The notes: generated by a model not told the origin, from the sequence alone. A stretch of 64,000 nucleotides of DNA from Heterotrichella gracilis (GCA_032358255.1 JAULBX010008773.1:1-64000), one strand, 5' to 3'; positions 44,801 through 54,278 are shown, numbered from the stretch's first letter. A program made the numbers and translations.

Positions 44801-47484
44801 TGAAATAGTATCTAGTTTTTAATCATGATAGAATAATAATAAACTAATGAAGTAATATGTTTGACTATCCCTTTGGGCCAGCCTTTAAATCTGTTGTAAA
44901 ACGATTTTAAAGCATCACTATGTTGCGGTACCTCCCATTCCTAGAACCCTACCAGTTCAGAGCATTCCATCATGCGCATACTACTAACTTACTTCAAGGT
45001 GAGATCCCCAACCACAGGCACCATCATCCGGATTCCGGGCTCACCTCAAGGCTCCAAGAAGACTCGCTGGCACCATAGTACAGCTCGGAGTCTAGCACCC
45101 CCTCAGCCTTGAGCACCCTGTATTTGGCGTCTTTGCCCCCCGCAAATGTGGTCCCCTCCAGCACAAATTCCACCACATTTGCGTCACCCCTGCCCAGCAG
45201 CTGGGCGTCAAAGCCGGCACCCTGGATGGCGTCAACCAGCTGCTCCTGCATGGGGATGGGGATGGGGATGGGGATGGGGATGGGGATGGGGATGGGGATG
45301 GGGATGGGGATGGGGATGGGGATGGGGATGAGGGTTGGGGAGATCAAGGAGTAAACCACACAGCGTAGTACACACAAGAAGTAAAACACACAGCGTGTCC
45401 TTGAACAGTGTAGGTCGTACAAGCAGTGTACTTTTCTCAGAAGCAGTGTCAGGACAGGGCTGATTGGCATGTGTGGGGCTGTCATGCATGTAGGGATGAC
45501 TGATACTCTGGCTGCATTTATTGGAACATATGTCAGCAGCCAAACCCTCATTAGCACCGCCAGCAAATAAGAAAATTGTAGGCCCTGCGCTAGGGTTTTA
45601 CCTACCCACTCTAGGGTTTTGCTAGCCGCACCTCGTTGACCAGGTCCGGCTGGAACCCCACTTTTGCCTCCCCCAGCGTCACCGACACTATCGCGCTCAC
45701 CACCCCAAAAGTGCCAGCCAGGGCCGACTCCACAGCACCCGAGCAGGCGCTGCACGTCATGCCATGCACACGCAGCCTTGCCACCTGCCCAATAAACAAA
45801 TAAATAAGTTATTGAATGAACAAATAAGCAAAAGAAATGGTAATTATCAACGCAGCCTGGCAACCTGCACATCCACACGAATTTCATTAATAAGCGAGGT
45901 CAATAAACAAATCCATCCATGTATATAGATGACGGTGTTTGCCATGCACATGCAGCCTGCCGTATCTCCAGAAGTAATAGATCAAGAATGTAAGGAATTA
46001 ATAGCTTAACCCTAAACCATGCTACCAGGGTGGCTTCAGTCTCCAGATCACCCCCGCAACTCGAGTGATCATTTCCGTACATCATTCAATCCAAACTACA
46101 CATGAAACCACATACACACAACCTCGAGGTGTCCCGGGCTGTGCATGAGCTGCGCATGCAGATGCATTGAGGTGCATTTCCTCACACACTGAAATCACGC
46201 AAGGGGCCTGCACACGCACCTGCGTCTCTGATTTTATTTTCGCCACTTTGGCCAGCTTGGCACCGAACCCAGCACCCTCCACCGCTGCGGTGAAGCGCTC
46301 AGGAGTAACCAGGGACTCATCATACGCCACCTCAGCAGAGTGGCTGAGCAGGGAGACAGCCACGCTGGCGACACCTGGCAGCTTGCCTGCAGGAGGGCCC
46401 AGGGGTGCTATTGAATGCATTCAAGCTTCCAAACAAAAAAAATAGATGGAATCAAGTCTGAAGCTATGTCCCCTTGAATAGGCGCGGTGGTTGACATGGT
46501 GAAGGAAGAGGAGTTGGCAAAGAAAATTGCATCATTTTTCTGTCCTGATGTTAATACCGTATTCCGCACCCCCAACGACCTTCACTTGCCGTGGAGCAGG
46601 AACTGCATATAGGGTTGAGGTGTAGGGTTTAGGGATTTGGTGTCACCATTCCTCACCTACAATGTCCTCAGTTGCAGTGGAGCATGAGCTGCAGTTTAGG
46701 GTCATGATTTAGGGTTTCGGTTTCACAATTGCTCACCCACAATACTCTCAAATCAGAAGCTGCAAAAATTGTTAGGTTTAGAGTGTAGGGTGTAGGGTGT
46801 AGGGTTTTGATGTCACCATTTCTCACCTACAATATCCTCAATTGCAGTGGAACATGAGCTGCAGTGCATGCCTTCTACCACCAGCTGCAGGCAGGGAGGT
46901 GCACCCGTCAGTCACCTTTGCAGGGTTTTGGAGGTTGCAGGGGAACAAGGTGGAAATGTGATCAGGGAAGGTGAGTAAATCACACACGCAGAGGTCTCAA
47001 AGTTGATGAAGCTTTTGCCCACAGTTAGCAAACCTGTGGCTGAAAAGTAAACGAAGAGGCTCTGACACATATTGCGGCCACAAAGCAAAGTGGTAGGCTA
47101 GGAGCATAGTCACCGCAACCTAATAAAAACACAAACCCCAATTTTCAAGGGCTTCTTCAGGAAGGGCCTGTTCCCGGGGATGCTGGCGATTTGTGGGACC
47201 CTTGAAAACCCTTAGGGTCTCACCTCTGCTGTGGCCGTCGGCTCCACCTTCTCCACCCCTCCCACATCCCATTCCCCACCCCCCTTGAGCAGCGGCTCCT
47301 GCCCAGTGGGCGATTTTGGCAGCTGCTCATCCCCATGGTGCCCGTTTTCACTATCATTGCCCCCTGGCGAGGTCTGCTGGGTCGCCACATGGAGCAGCTG
47401 AAGGGGGGTGTCTCCAATGCCTGCTGCTGAGCTGGCAAGGTGGGCAAGGGAGTACTCTGTGTGCTCGGTGGAAGGGAGGCCCAT
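35819..47484 (-). CDS. P1B-type copper-transporting ATPase (1195 aa, 22 exons)
   Basis: All 22 minus-strand exons join in phase (3588 bases): 47484-47224, 46884-46827, 46386-46220, 45784-45632, 45245-45045, 44790-44596, 44280-44173, 43943-43824, 43416-43252, 42697-42479, 42127-41958, 41468-41308, 40960-40782, 40162-40049, 39622-39404, 39262-39139, 38843-38593, 38293-38141, 37698-37576, 37132-37024, 36526-36332 and 35961-35819. Two heavy-metal domains carry GMHCSSC (C95/C98) and GMTCSAC (C173/C176). A third domain-like stretch ([13 protein letters not shown]) lacks the cysteines. Core motifs are TGES (575-578), the Cu(I) signature CPC (692-694), DKTGT with phospho-Asp736, SEHPLA (774-779), TGDN (1011-1014) and [11 protein letters not shown] (1058 on). 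The enzyme exports or compartmentalises Cu(I) using ATP, as do plant HMA5/RAN1 and ATP7 relatives. A Ser/Gly/Glu-rich insert of about 110 residues separates the HP motif from GNRALL. Most introns hold copies of exon edges. Confidence 0.9.
37145..37460 (-). repeat. Three upstream copies of the GDGINDAP exon start in the ATPase
   Basis: The acceptor and first ~35 bases of the exon 37132-37024 (sense CAGGAGTCCTGCTCGGGCTG) recur at about 37210-37250, 37300-37345 and 37400-37440. Each copy is preceded on the sense strand by CCCTAAACCCT-type sequence that could serve as its pyrimidine tract. The nearest copies are the best preserved (SGCVAM becomes LGCVAM), and the farthest has insertions. Confidence 0.85.
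38985..39110 (-). repeat. Decayed copies of the end of ATPase exon 16
   Basis: Sense copies of the last ~35 bases of the exon 39262-39139 (CATATGAATTGGAGCTGACA with its GGTGACC donor) appear at about 39056-39090, and only the donor piece AGGTCACCTGTTG at about 38978-38992. A GCTTAGGGTTCAGAATTTAGGG tract lies between the real end and the first copy. Confidence 0.7.
39715..39792 (-). repeat. Copy of the start of ATPase exon 15
   Basis: The acceptor and first ~50 bases of the exon 39622-39404 ([15 protein letters not shown]) are repeated about 165 bases upstream at 39728-39785, reading [15 protein letters not shown]. The splice acceptor CAG is kept (CCTGTTTCAGGTTACC in sense). Confidence 0.8.
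40436..40685 (-). repeat. Two preserved copies of the CPC-motif exon end of the ATPase
   Basis: After the true exon (40960-40782), sense copies at 40681-40578 and 40532-40437 both encode [14 protein letters not shown] and [11 protein letters not shown], ending in ATCAAG then GTGA. Each spans the last ~100 coding bases with few changes (the second has A-T-P-N-A and G-I-F-I-K). A GGTTTAAGGTTTAGGGTTTAGGG tract separates copy 1 from copy 2, and CTAGGGTTTAG lies just before copy 1. If TTTAG or TTTTTG edges were used as acceptors, a second CPC segment could be included, but no phase-preserving use is evident. Confidence 0.85.
41140..41260 (-). repeat. Copies of the end of ATPase exon 12
   Basis: CTACCTGCCAGAAACCATCC and CAGCCACGTGCCGAATCCTG occur twice in tandem about 62 bases apart (about 41150-41182 and 41210-41245). 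They echo the last part of the exon 41468-41308 with its donor region (CACCTGCCAAGAACCATCCC, about 41305). Confidence 0.7.
41519..41592 (-). repeat. Copy of the start of ATPase exon 12
   Basis: Sense bases give [22 protein letters not shown], a close copy of the first 22 codons of the exon 41468-41308, with the CCAGGGTTGG acceptor retained. It lies about 120 bases upstream in the intron. Confidence 0.8.
42274..42345 (-). repeat. Copy of the end of ATPase exon 10
   Basis: The sense strand reads [20 protein letters not shown] then D-I-I-K-V, followed by a changed donor. It copies the last ~75 bases of the exon 42697-42479, roughly 205 bases downstream of the original end. Confidence 0.8.
42770..42830 (-). 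repeat. Copy of the start of ATPase exon 10
   Basis: Sense bases encode [17 protein letters not shown], a near-perfect copy of the beginning of the exon 42697-42479, about 120 bases upstream. A GGGTTTAGGGTTCCGGGTTAGG tract lies between it and the true acceptor. Confidence 0.8.
43045..43160 (-). repeat. Long copy of the 3' half of ATPase exon 9
   Basis: Sense bases read [20 protein letters not shown] and ATGTQSQLN before GTGCGCTG. They copy the last ~95 bases of the exon 43416-43252 ([20 protein letters not shown]) with the donor intact, about 150 bases downstream. CCCTAAACCCTAA tracts lie on both sides. Confidence 0.85.
45249..45332 (+). repeat. (GGGGAT)n microsatellite forming an acceptor pyrimidine tract
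   Basis: About fourteen uninterrupted GGGGAT units occur on the + strand. On the ATPase sense strand this is (CCCCAT)n, running directly into CCCCATGCAG and the exon start at 45245. The repeat therefore makes up the whole polypyrimidine tract of this acceptor. Length changes here would alter the tract but not the protein. Confidence 0.95.
46560..46765 (-). repeat. Decaying copies of the first heavy-metal-domain exon end
   Basis: The end of the 58-base exon 46884-46827 (GCAGCTCATGTTCCACTGCA then GAGGATATTGTAG and GTGAG) is repeated at about 46653-46698, where the donor GTGAGGAATGG is kept, more weakly at about 46724-46762, and as a trace at about 46585-46615. CCCTAAA/TTTAGGG and GTGTAGGGTGTAGGG runs separate them. 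Confidence 0.8.
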
Positions 47485-48791
47485 CGCAATTGGTAATTCT
47501 GTGGATGCGCCAGAGGCTCAGGTTGGAATATATGAAAACGGAGCTACGTTGTTGTTTGGTGAAGGACCGGTGGTGATCAATAGTGGCGGGTGATTGAAGC
47601 TGCGCTGGGATTGGAGTCCAGTGAATACAATTCACCTGTCATTAAAGGAGGAGGACCGGCTGAGATACACGCTGTAGGGATTTTGATAGGTACCATTTTG
47701 CGCAAAAGAGGAAAGAATATATATGCAATGTTTCCAACAAAGCCACGTGAGCGGTGCCAGGCATGCAGGGTCACCAAGGACCCACTAGATCCACCCAGAT
47801 GAGAAGATACCACACACACCTATCCATGCAGTCCGCCAACTTGGGCCCTACTAGCCAACAGGGGTTAGGGTTCACTTTAGGGTTTTCAATTATATGTTAA
47901 GGGTTTGGGGTGCCACACATACAGAGTCCCAATGTACCATGGGTGGCAGCTAGTGGTTTGGTACTGTTGCATGTGTTATCATTAGGCTTTCTATAGAACG
48001 GGTTGGAGACAGGTGATGGTGACCCGATGGAATCCCAACTGGGGGGAAAATAAGCCAATATTCAGGGGGGGAAATGGGATGCACCGTGGTGGAGAGCAGC
48101 AGCCAAGGGGGGTCTTTCAAGCAGACAATCCACTACCTGTGACAAAATATGCACGGTATGAAAGTTTCCCTATGTGTTTTGTTTACATCCACAGACCATG
48201 ATGTGGACCCTATAGGATCGCTATAGACCCACAGAAGGGGTGGATTGGAAGTGCCCACCTTCACCGATGTCGAGGTACACAAGCAGACCCTTAGGTTCTT
48301 CTCAGTCCTTGGGTCGTTACAACACTCCAACCCAGAGCTGTATTCAGCTATTTCAAGGTCAGTAGTCCTACAGCAACAGCGCACTCACTGCGGCATGCGA
48401 GGCATGTGTGCACACCAACCCCACCAACCCAGCAAGGGTGTCAAGAACGGCAGATACATCCACACGCACACGTTTGCACCGCGTCGCCTAATTGTCTGGC
48501 CAGAGAGCAGACCGCGTGCGGGGTCAGCGCAACAATTTCGGTTTGCGCTGTCCGGACGTTTCGCCTGGCGTCGGATCATTTGGGCACCTCCGGAAATTTA
48601 TCCGGAGAATACATCCGGATCCTAGGATTGTGTTCCAACCGCGCAGAGGACCAACACCCAGGGGAGAACAACCCAGTTGCGTCGTGTCCAGTACGGTTTG
48701 TGATAGTAGGCTTCCCACCCAGCTGGCTACGTCACACAACAGCTACCCACCAGCGGTAACAAGGTTAGGCCACCTGTCCTCGACTACATGC
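47485..48791. promoter_or_regulatory. Divergent promoter region (copper ATPase / rhodanese)
   Basis: This 1.3-kb gap lies between two divergent starts. It contains a GGGGTTAGGGTTCACTTTAGGG tract at about 47861-47882 and a CATGCATGCATGCAC motif at 48787-48801. That motif overlaps the proposed rhodanese start codon at 48792. The open frame upstream of that start extends back to about 48492, so part of the region could be coding if an earlier start is used. I see no other gene. Confidence 0.4.
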
Positions 48792-51226
48792 ATGCATGCA
48801 CTGGAAAGGCCACGTTGGCAAGTAGTGCCAGCACCGGTGCAGAATAGGGTGTTTCGTGGTGCTCCGTACCCGTATTCTACCCGAGTGGCATATACTTCTC
48901 GTCCTGTGAACCGCCCAGCAAGGTGGACAGCTCGTGCTTTTGGCCCACCAGGCACTGCCATGGGTGCCAGCAAGCCCCAGAGCCTCGCGGAGAAACGCCA
49001 GGCGCTTGAGGAGGTGTATCAAGGCTTTGTCAAAGACTTCCCTGAGGTGAAGTGCGCATGGATTTGGGGTCTTTATGCTTCTGAAGTTTGTTTTTCAGTG
49101 TGCATGCATATCCGGTTGCGCCATGGGTAGCCAATGCCCCCATGCCGTTGCATTGGCCCATACTTTTGAGACTATGACACGTTGAACACGTTGCTGTTGT
49201 CTGCCATAGAGAACATTTAGCTGTGCGAGGACACCTATCCACTGCTCTTGGGATATGGAGCTTGAGCATTGCTTGCACTAATGCGGCAAAGGGGATTGGT
49301 GTGTAGGTATGTTACACCAAGTGGCAAGGAGATATATTATTGAATACCACTGCATGCATATGCGCAACTGTGTTTGCCAGTTTCATAGGTGGGAAGGGAA
49401 CCCTTAAGCCCTAAACCCTAAACAGCAGGGACCTCCTGTCACCTCATATGCTATGGAACTGCCACCCACAGGCGGTACCCTCATCCTGGAGGAAAGCTTT
49501 TCGACCTACAAGCCTCAGAGTGCAGTCGTGTGGTGGTGTGGGCACACCCCCGATGAGCAGGCAGTGTCACGCATACCCGGCAATACCCCACGCCTCAAAA
49601 CCCTAAACCCTAAACCCTACACATTAGGGTGATTTTTTCATTTCTGAAAGTTGCCCCATGCAGGTGCCTGCCCTGACCCCCAAAGAGCTTTTGGAGCTCC
49701 AGGCCTCAGAGGGCAGCCGAGTGGTGGTGGTGGATGTGCGCACCCCCGAGGAGCAAGCGGTGTCGCGCATCCCCGGCAATACCCTACCTAGGGACGAGTT
49801 CCTGGCTCGCAAGGAGGATTTTATAGAGCACACAGTGGTGGCCTACTGGTGGGTGCGCCGGGATTGCTAGGGTTTCGGGTAGGGTTTTGGGGCATCCAGG
49901 AATGGGGGTGTCTGCTGATCCTCCTCCTTTTGTCACTGTCGTTCTGTTGGTATGTATCACTGCACCTGTACAGATTGCACTGTCTCAGCTGACACACATA
50001 TCCGGATATTGGTGATCCTTGGCCTTGAAGCGGGGGCGGTGACTTTTCAGCCCTTGGATACTTACTTCTGCGAGACCATTTCTGGCAGTTGGTGCTGCAA
50101 GGAACGATGTATTTTGTGATCAGCTGCGCAAGGAGGGTTTCACTGTCTGTCTATCGTCCGCGTGGGACCTGTTCAGGTTGCCCTTTCTCATAGTGCTGTG
50201 CAGCACCATATATGGCAGCTTATAGTCACATGCATGCGCACAAATTCCAGCCATTCAGCCACATCGGCAATTTTAACACCTCTCCCCTGCATGTTTCCTT
50301 GCAGCACTGTTGGGCGCCGCAGCGGTGTGTTTGCTGACCAGCTGCGCAAGGAGGGGTTCAAGGTGTATAACCTCAAGGGGAGCATAGTAGCATGGGTAGG
50401 GAGGAACGCACGCAACATGGGTATCAATCATCTACTGATGGTATATGTGCTAAAGCTGCATGCCCATCATCCGGCTTGAAGTGTGTGTGTAATGATCATG
50501 CTTATGATCAGGAATGGTTATAATAATAATATATGATTATAATTACGATCATGGCCATCGATCAATTGTGTAGGGTACATGTGCTGGACCTGCATGGCCA
50601 TCCTCCGGCTTGAAGTGCTTTGATCATGATTATGGTTACATTTATGATTATGGTAATGATCATGATTTATGGCGATCGTCAGGCATGAAGCATCTTTATA
50701 GGTCGCGGTACTGTTTCCAAATCTGGAGCCATAATCTGCAGCTTGTAGATCGCCACTGCTGCTGCCCCGCAAGAAAAGCGAACTACTGACAGCAGTGGGG
50801 GTTTACTGGCTCCAAATTTGGCTGTGGCATTGGAAACAGACCTGTAACTTATTTAAGAGATGTCGTAATCCTTGGTGGGGTCTGGTGAGCTGGTGTTGGA
50901 GGGGCTGGAAGAAGGGGAGGCATATGTTCCATGGTATTCATTCACCGCACAGCACTCACGTTTGTGCCTTTTGTTACAACATTGCCCAACCCCTTCTCCA
51001 ACAAACCGGTTCTCGTCTGAAGTCAGAACTCCGCCCTGAACACGCACACCGTGCGCCAACTTCTGGTTCCTCCCCTGTGCCGCAGACGCAGGAGGGTTTC
51101 CCCCTTGTGGTCGGGCCAGGCCCCTCTCCCCAGGAGACTAAGCGGGTGCATGTGTTTGGGTCCACATGGGCGCTGCAGGGGGATGGGTACGAGGCAGTCA
51201 CCTTCTCAGTGCCGCTGGTCAGGTAG
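48792..51226 (+). CDS. Single-domain rhodanese-like sulfurtransferase (223 aa, or 167 aa from the inner Met)
   Basis: Exons 48792-49046, 49664-49848, 50305-50395 and 51086-51226 join in phase. From the Met at 48960 the product is 167 aa. Starting at 48792 adds 56 residues rich in Arg, Pro, Ala and Ser with few acids (RVAYTSRPVNRPARW), which look like an organelle transit peptide. The domain shows VVVVDVRTPEEQAVSRIPGN and KEDFIEHTVVAYC. The active-site loop CTVGRRSG (Cys147 in the long form) is formed exactly across the intron, with TG before it and C after. FKVYNLKGSIVAW follows. The CxxGxR[ST] loop is the catalytic signature of rhodaneses, which carry sulfur as a Cys persulfide. The C-terminal exon is family-atypical and ends YEAVTFSVPLVR. 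Partial copies of exons 2, 3 and 4 lie in adjacent non-coding DNA. Confidence 0.8.
49470..49622 (+). repeat. Degraded copy of rhodanese exon 2 followed by a telomeric tract
   Basis: Between about 49474 and 49595 the sequence parallels exon 2 (CAAGCCTCAGAGTGCAGTCG, CCCCGATGAGCAGGCAGTGT, CACGCATACCCGGCAATACC) and then runs into AACCCTAAACCCTAAACCCT at about 49600-49619. The true exon follows at 49664. The telomeric run starts almost exactly where similarity to the exon ends. Confidence 0.85.
50080..50165 (+). repeat. Partial copy of rhodanese exon 3
   Basis: GATCAGCTGCGCAAGGAGGG followed by TTTCACTGTCT at about 50119-50148 copies the middle of exon 3 (ADQLRKEGF), about 215 bases upstream of the original. 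It is short and probably not functional. Confidence 0.65.
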
Positions 51227-51274
51227 GGGACAGGTCATCATGCTCATAATTGTAATCATAAATTTAATGTAATT

Positions 51275-51450
51275 ATAAATATTGTCACGGGTATGAGGCA
51301 GTCACCTTCTCAGTGCCGCTGGTCAGGTGGGGGTCAGCTGATCACAATCATAGTCATTATCATAATGCATAACCAAAGTCACAGTCATGCTTCACACACT
51401 GATTGAACGGCATAGGTACGAGCCAGTCACCTTCTCAGTGCTGCATGGTG
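51275..51450 (+). repeat. Two copies of the 3' end of the rhodanese coding region
   Basis: GGGTATGAGGCAGTCACCTT and CTCAGTGCCGCTGGTCAGGT at about 51288-51328 repeat the last codons of the gene (YEAVTFSVPLV, 51189-51226). A shorter version, TACGAGCCAGTCACCTTCTC, lies at about 51417-51440. Both are downstream of the stop, so the copying is not limited to introns. Confidence 0.8.
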
Positions 51451-51460
51451 GCCCTGTAAT

Positions 51461-52775
51461 TTATCAACCTTATTGCACCAAAAGGGGCTAGTACCCAAAT
51501 CACGCTGCGCGGTGTCACCGGGTGAACGTTGGAGCCATTGTTTTCACATGCGTGATACTAGCCCCTTTTGGTCCCGGTAAAATTGGGAATAAGTTGTCAA
51601 CCTTATTGCACCAAAAGGGGCTAGTACCCAAATTACGCTGCGCAGCAACACCAGGTGAACGTTGAAGCCATTGTTTTCACATGCGTGATACTAGCCCCTT
51701 TTGGTCCCGGTAAAATTGGGGATCAGTTGTCAACCTTATTGTACCAAAAGGGGCTAGTACCCAAATGATGCTGCGCGGTGTCACCGGGTGAACATTGGAG
51801 CCATGGTTTTCACATGCGTGATACTGGCCCCTTTTGGTCCCAGTAAAATCGGGGATCAGTTGTCAACCTTATTGCACCAAAAGGGGCTAGTACCCAAATT
51901 ACGCTGCGCGGTGTCACCGGGTGCATGTTGGAGCCATGGTTTTCACTAGCTTCTTTTGGTCCCGGTGAAATTGGGGATTAGTTGTCAACCTTATTGCACC
52001 AAAAGGGGCTAGTACCCAAATTACGCTGCGCGGTGTCACGGGGTGCATGGTGGAGCCATTGTTTTCACATGCGTGATACTAGTTCCTTTTGGTCCTAGTA
52101 AAATTGGGGATCAGTTGTCAACCTTATTGAACCAAAAGGGGCTAGTACCCAATTTGGAATTACACTGCGCGGCGTCACCGGGTAAATGTTGGAGCCATGG
52201 TTTTGACATGCATGATACTAGCCCCTTTTGGTCCCGGTAACTTGGGGATTAGTTGTCAACCTTATTGTACCAAAAAGGGCTAGTACCCAAATTACGCTGC
52301 GCGGTGTCTCCATTGCATGTTGGAGCCATGGTTTTCACATGCGTGATACTAGCCCCTTTTGGTCCCGGTAACTTGGGGATTAGTTGTCAACCTTATTGCA
52401 CCAAAAGGGGTTAGCACCCAAATTACGCTGCGCGGTGTCACCGGGTGCATGTTGGAGCCATGGTTTTCACATGCGTGATACTAGCCCCTTTTGGTCCCGG
52501 TAAAATTGGGGATCAGTTGTCAACCTTATTGCACCAAAAGGGGCTAGTACCCAAATTACGCTGCGCGGTGTCACCGGGTGCATGTTGGAGCCATTGTTTT
52601 CACATGCGTGATGCTAGCCCTTTTTGGTCCCGGTAAAATTTGGAGTTAGTTGCCAACCTTATTGCACCAAAAGGGGCTGCTACCCAAAGTACGCTACGCA
52701 GCATCACCGGGGGAATGCCACCAGGCTTGTATTGCTTTCAACTGCTTTCAACTGCGAGACACTGACCCCTTCTTG
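51461..52775. repeat. Hairpin satellite, ten units of ~133 bp
   Basis: Ten tandem units occur (nine good, the last degenerate), with period mostly 132-137 bases and one shortened to about 116. Each begins TTGTCAACCTTATTGCACCA. A typical unit holds the arms ACCAAAAGGGGCTAGTA and TACTAGCCCCTTTTGGT, which are perfect inverted complements. In the first unit they are at 51477-51493 and 51556-51572. The loop carries ACGCTGCGCGGTGTCACCGG and TTTTCACATGCGTGA. Open frames across it are by-products of repetition, since copies differ by indels. The inverted arms suggest origin from a MITE-like element amplified in tandem. A transcript would fold into a string of hairpins. Confidence 0.95.
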
Positions 52776-54225
52776 CACAAAGCTGCACATACTTCCTTGC
52801 AATAGGGTTCATGTTGTCATGATGCGCATTGTTGATGCGGTATGGACGTCAACGGCAGCGGGTTAGAGGCGTGGCTTGAATTTATAGGACCTGTTTTTTG
52901 CGTACAGATATGCTCTGCGGCTGTATCATGCCTGCCTCTCGATTGAGGCATGCTTCCACCCTTGCACTCCTGACTTGTGCACGCCGATTCATCCATGCAC
53001 TGATGTGTGTTGGTGGTGTGGTGCAGGGCTGTGGGGGAGGCTGTGAAGGAAAAGCTGTTCCTGTGGAAGAGCAAGTAGCACTGCCCTATCGCCCGGTGTG
53101 GTGCTTTGCCTGAGAGCGGCTCCAAGGCAAATGTGGCACGTGTGTAAAGTAACATATGCAGCAGTGATTGAAATGCTCTGGTACATGGTATATTCATATG
53201 ACCAGTACAGGTGTTCTGTTTGCTGATGCCACGGTGGAGGCTATGTACAGTAGTTTATGCAAAAAGTATGAAGGTTCATGCGTTGGTGGGACTCCATGGG
53301 TACAACTGATGAGAATATTGCACTTCCCTTGGCAAATGCTGTCTTGTAGAATATGCCAGTTCAATCTTCAGGACCTGTGGGTGCCATTTTTCCCCAAGAT
53401 TATTTTCAATGATTAATATCACTGTCGCATGAATGGTTGATGGCAGGTACCATTGTATCTCTTATACTATATAGCTCATCAGGAAAAGGCCATATCACCA
53501 ATGATGTTCTGGCACTCTTGTGCACTTGGTACGTTTGCAACGCAATTTGGCGTGTATTAAACGATTTGCAGCCTAGAACCTATGAAGTTGCCATTGGTGT
53601 GTTCAAATTCCAGCATTGGTCTGCATTGTAATGCATTGTGTGTGTAAACTTGCAAGGCAAAGACATGACAGATTGTGGCCGTTTGGGGTGCTAGAATGAC
53701 TTCGCACTGTCAAACCTATCATGCCCAGACGTTTACAAGCTACTAGCACTGAGTGTATGTGCGGAAGCGGCTGCTGAAGTGGCAGGATTGCGTGCACGGC
53801 ATATTGCACCTCCTAGAGGATGTACCCCTGTGGCACACATAGTTTTTCCATATATGCTTGCCATCCACCAGCTTAATATAGGGGCGGCGCCATGTTAAGA
53901 GTAGAAAATATGGGAACACCAACTCAGTCTGCGGTTGAAATGGCCTTGCAGGCCACCTTGGCAACAGTCGCAAGCACATAGTTGCAGTTACACTGAACAG
54001 AATGAGCTTAATTCTACTACGAGTTCAAAGTTCATGTTACCCCAGGATGGGCTGCCATCGCTCTCAAGTCAACAACTATTCTGTTCAAGAGCTAAACAGC
54101 TGCCAAACCTGCCTGATAAAGTATACATTCTGTTACCCTTGAGAGGCAAAACTACAAGCAGCAGGCCCCTCGCCTATTGGAGCCAACGGTTGTGAATGGA
54201 AGGTTGGCAGTGAAGACGCAAAAAC
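52776..54225. other. Spacer without recognised features
   Basis: About 1.45 kb of moderately AT-rich DNA between the satellite and the next repeat. Several short open frames occur on both strands, but none has composition, length or similarity that I can support, and I see no RNA gene. Confidence 0.35.
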
Positions 54226-54278
54226 GCGCAGCAACAGCAGCATAACCCTGACTCAGGGCTATGCTGCTGTTGCTGCGC
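54226..54278. repeat. 53-bp perfect hairpin next to dispersed repeat copy B
   Basis: Arms GCGCAGCAACAGCAGCATA (54226-54244) and TATGCTGCTGTTGCTGCGC (54260-54278) are exact complements. The 15-base loop itself contains CCCTGA-C-TCAGGG, so the stem can extend almost fully. It sits about 60-100 bases outside the dispersed repeat, comparable in place to the inverted repeat beside copy A. Confidence 0.9.

Noticed and set aside
45109-45354. Open frames over the GGGGAT run (Gly-Met and His-Pro repeats)
   Set aside because: They are products of the microsatellite, which lies in an ATPase intron. The exon model joins in phase without it.
48013-48625. Open frames between the ATPase and rhodanese genes
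   Set aside because: They overlap one another in different frames without splice sites or family similarity. Part may belong to a longer rhodanese leader, but the evidence is too weak to annotate.
51461-52775. CRISPR-like array
   Set aside because: Units of ~133 bp are similar throughout, with no short constant repeats separated by unique spacers. The setting is eukaryotic. It is a satellite with inverted arms.
52043-52866. Open frames in the satellite (phase-repeated peptides such as GPSKIGDQLS)
   Set aside because: They follow the repeat period, shift frame between units and lack any gene context.
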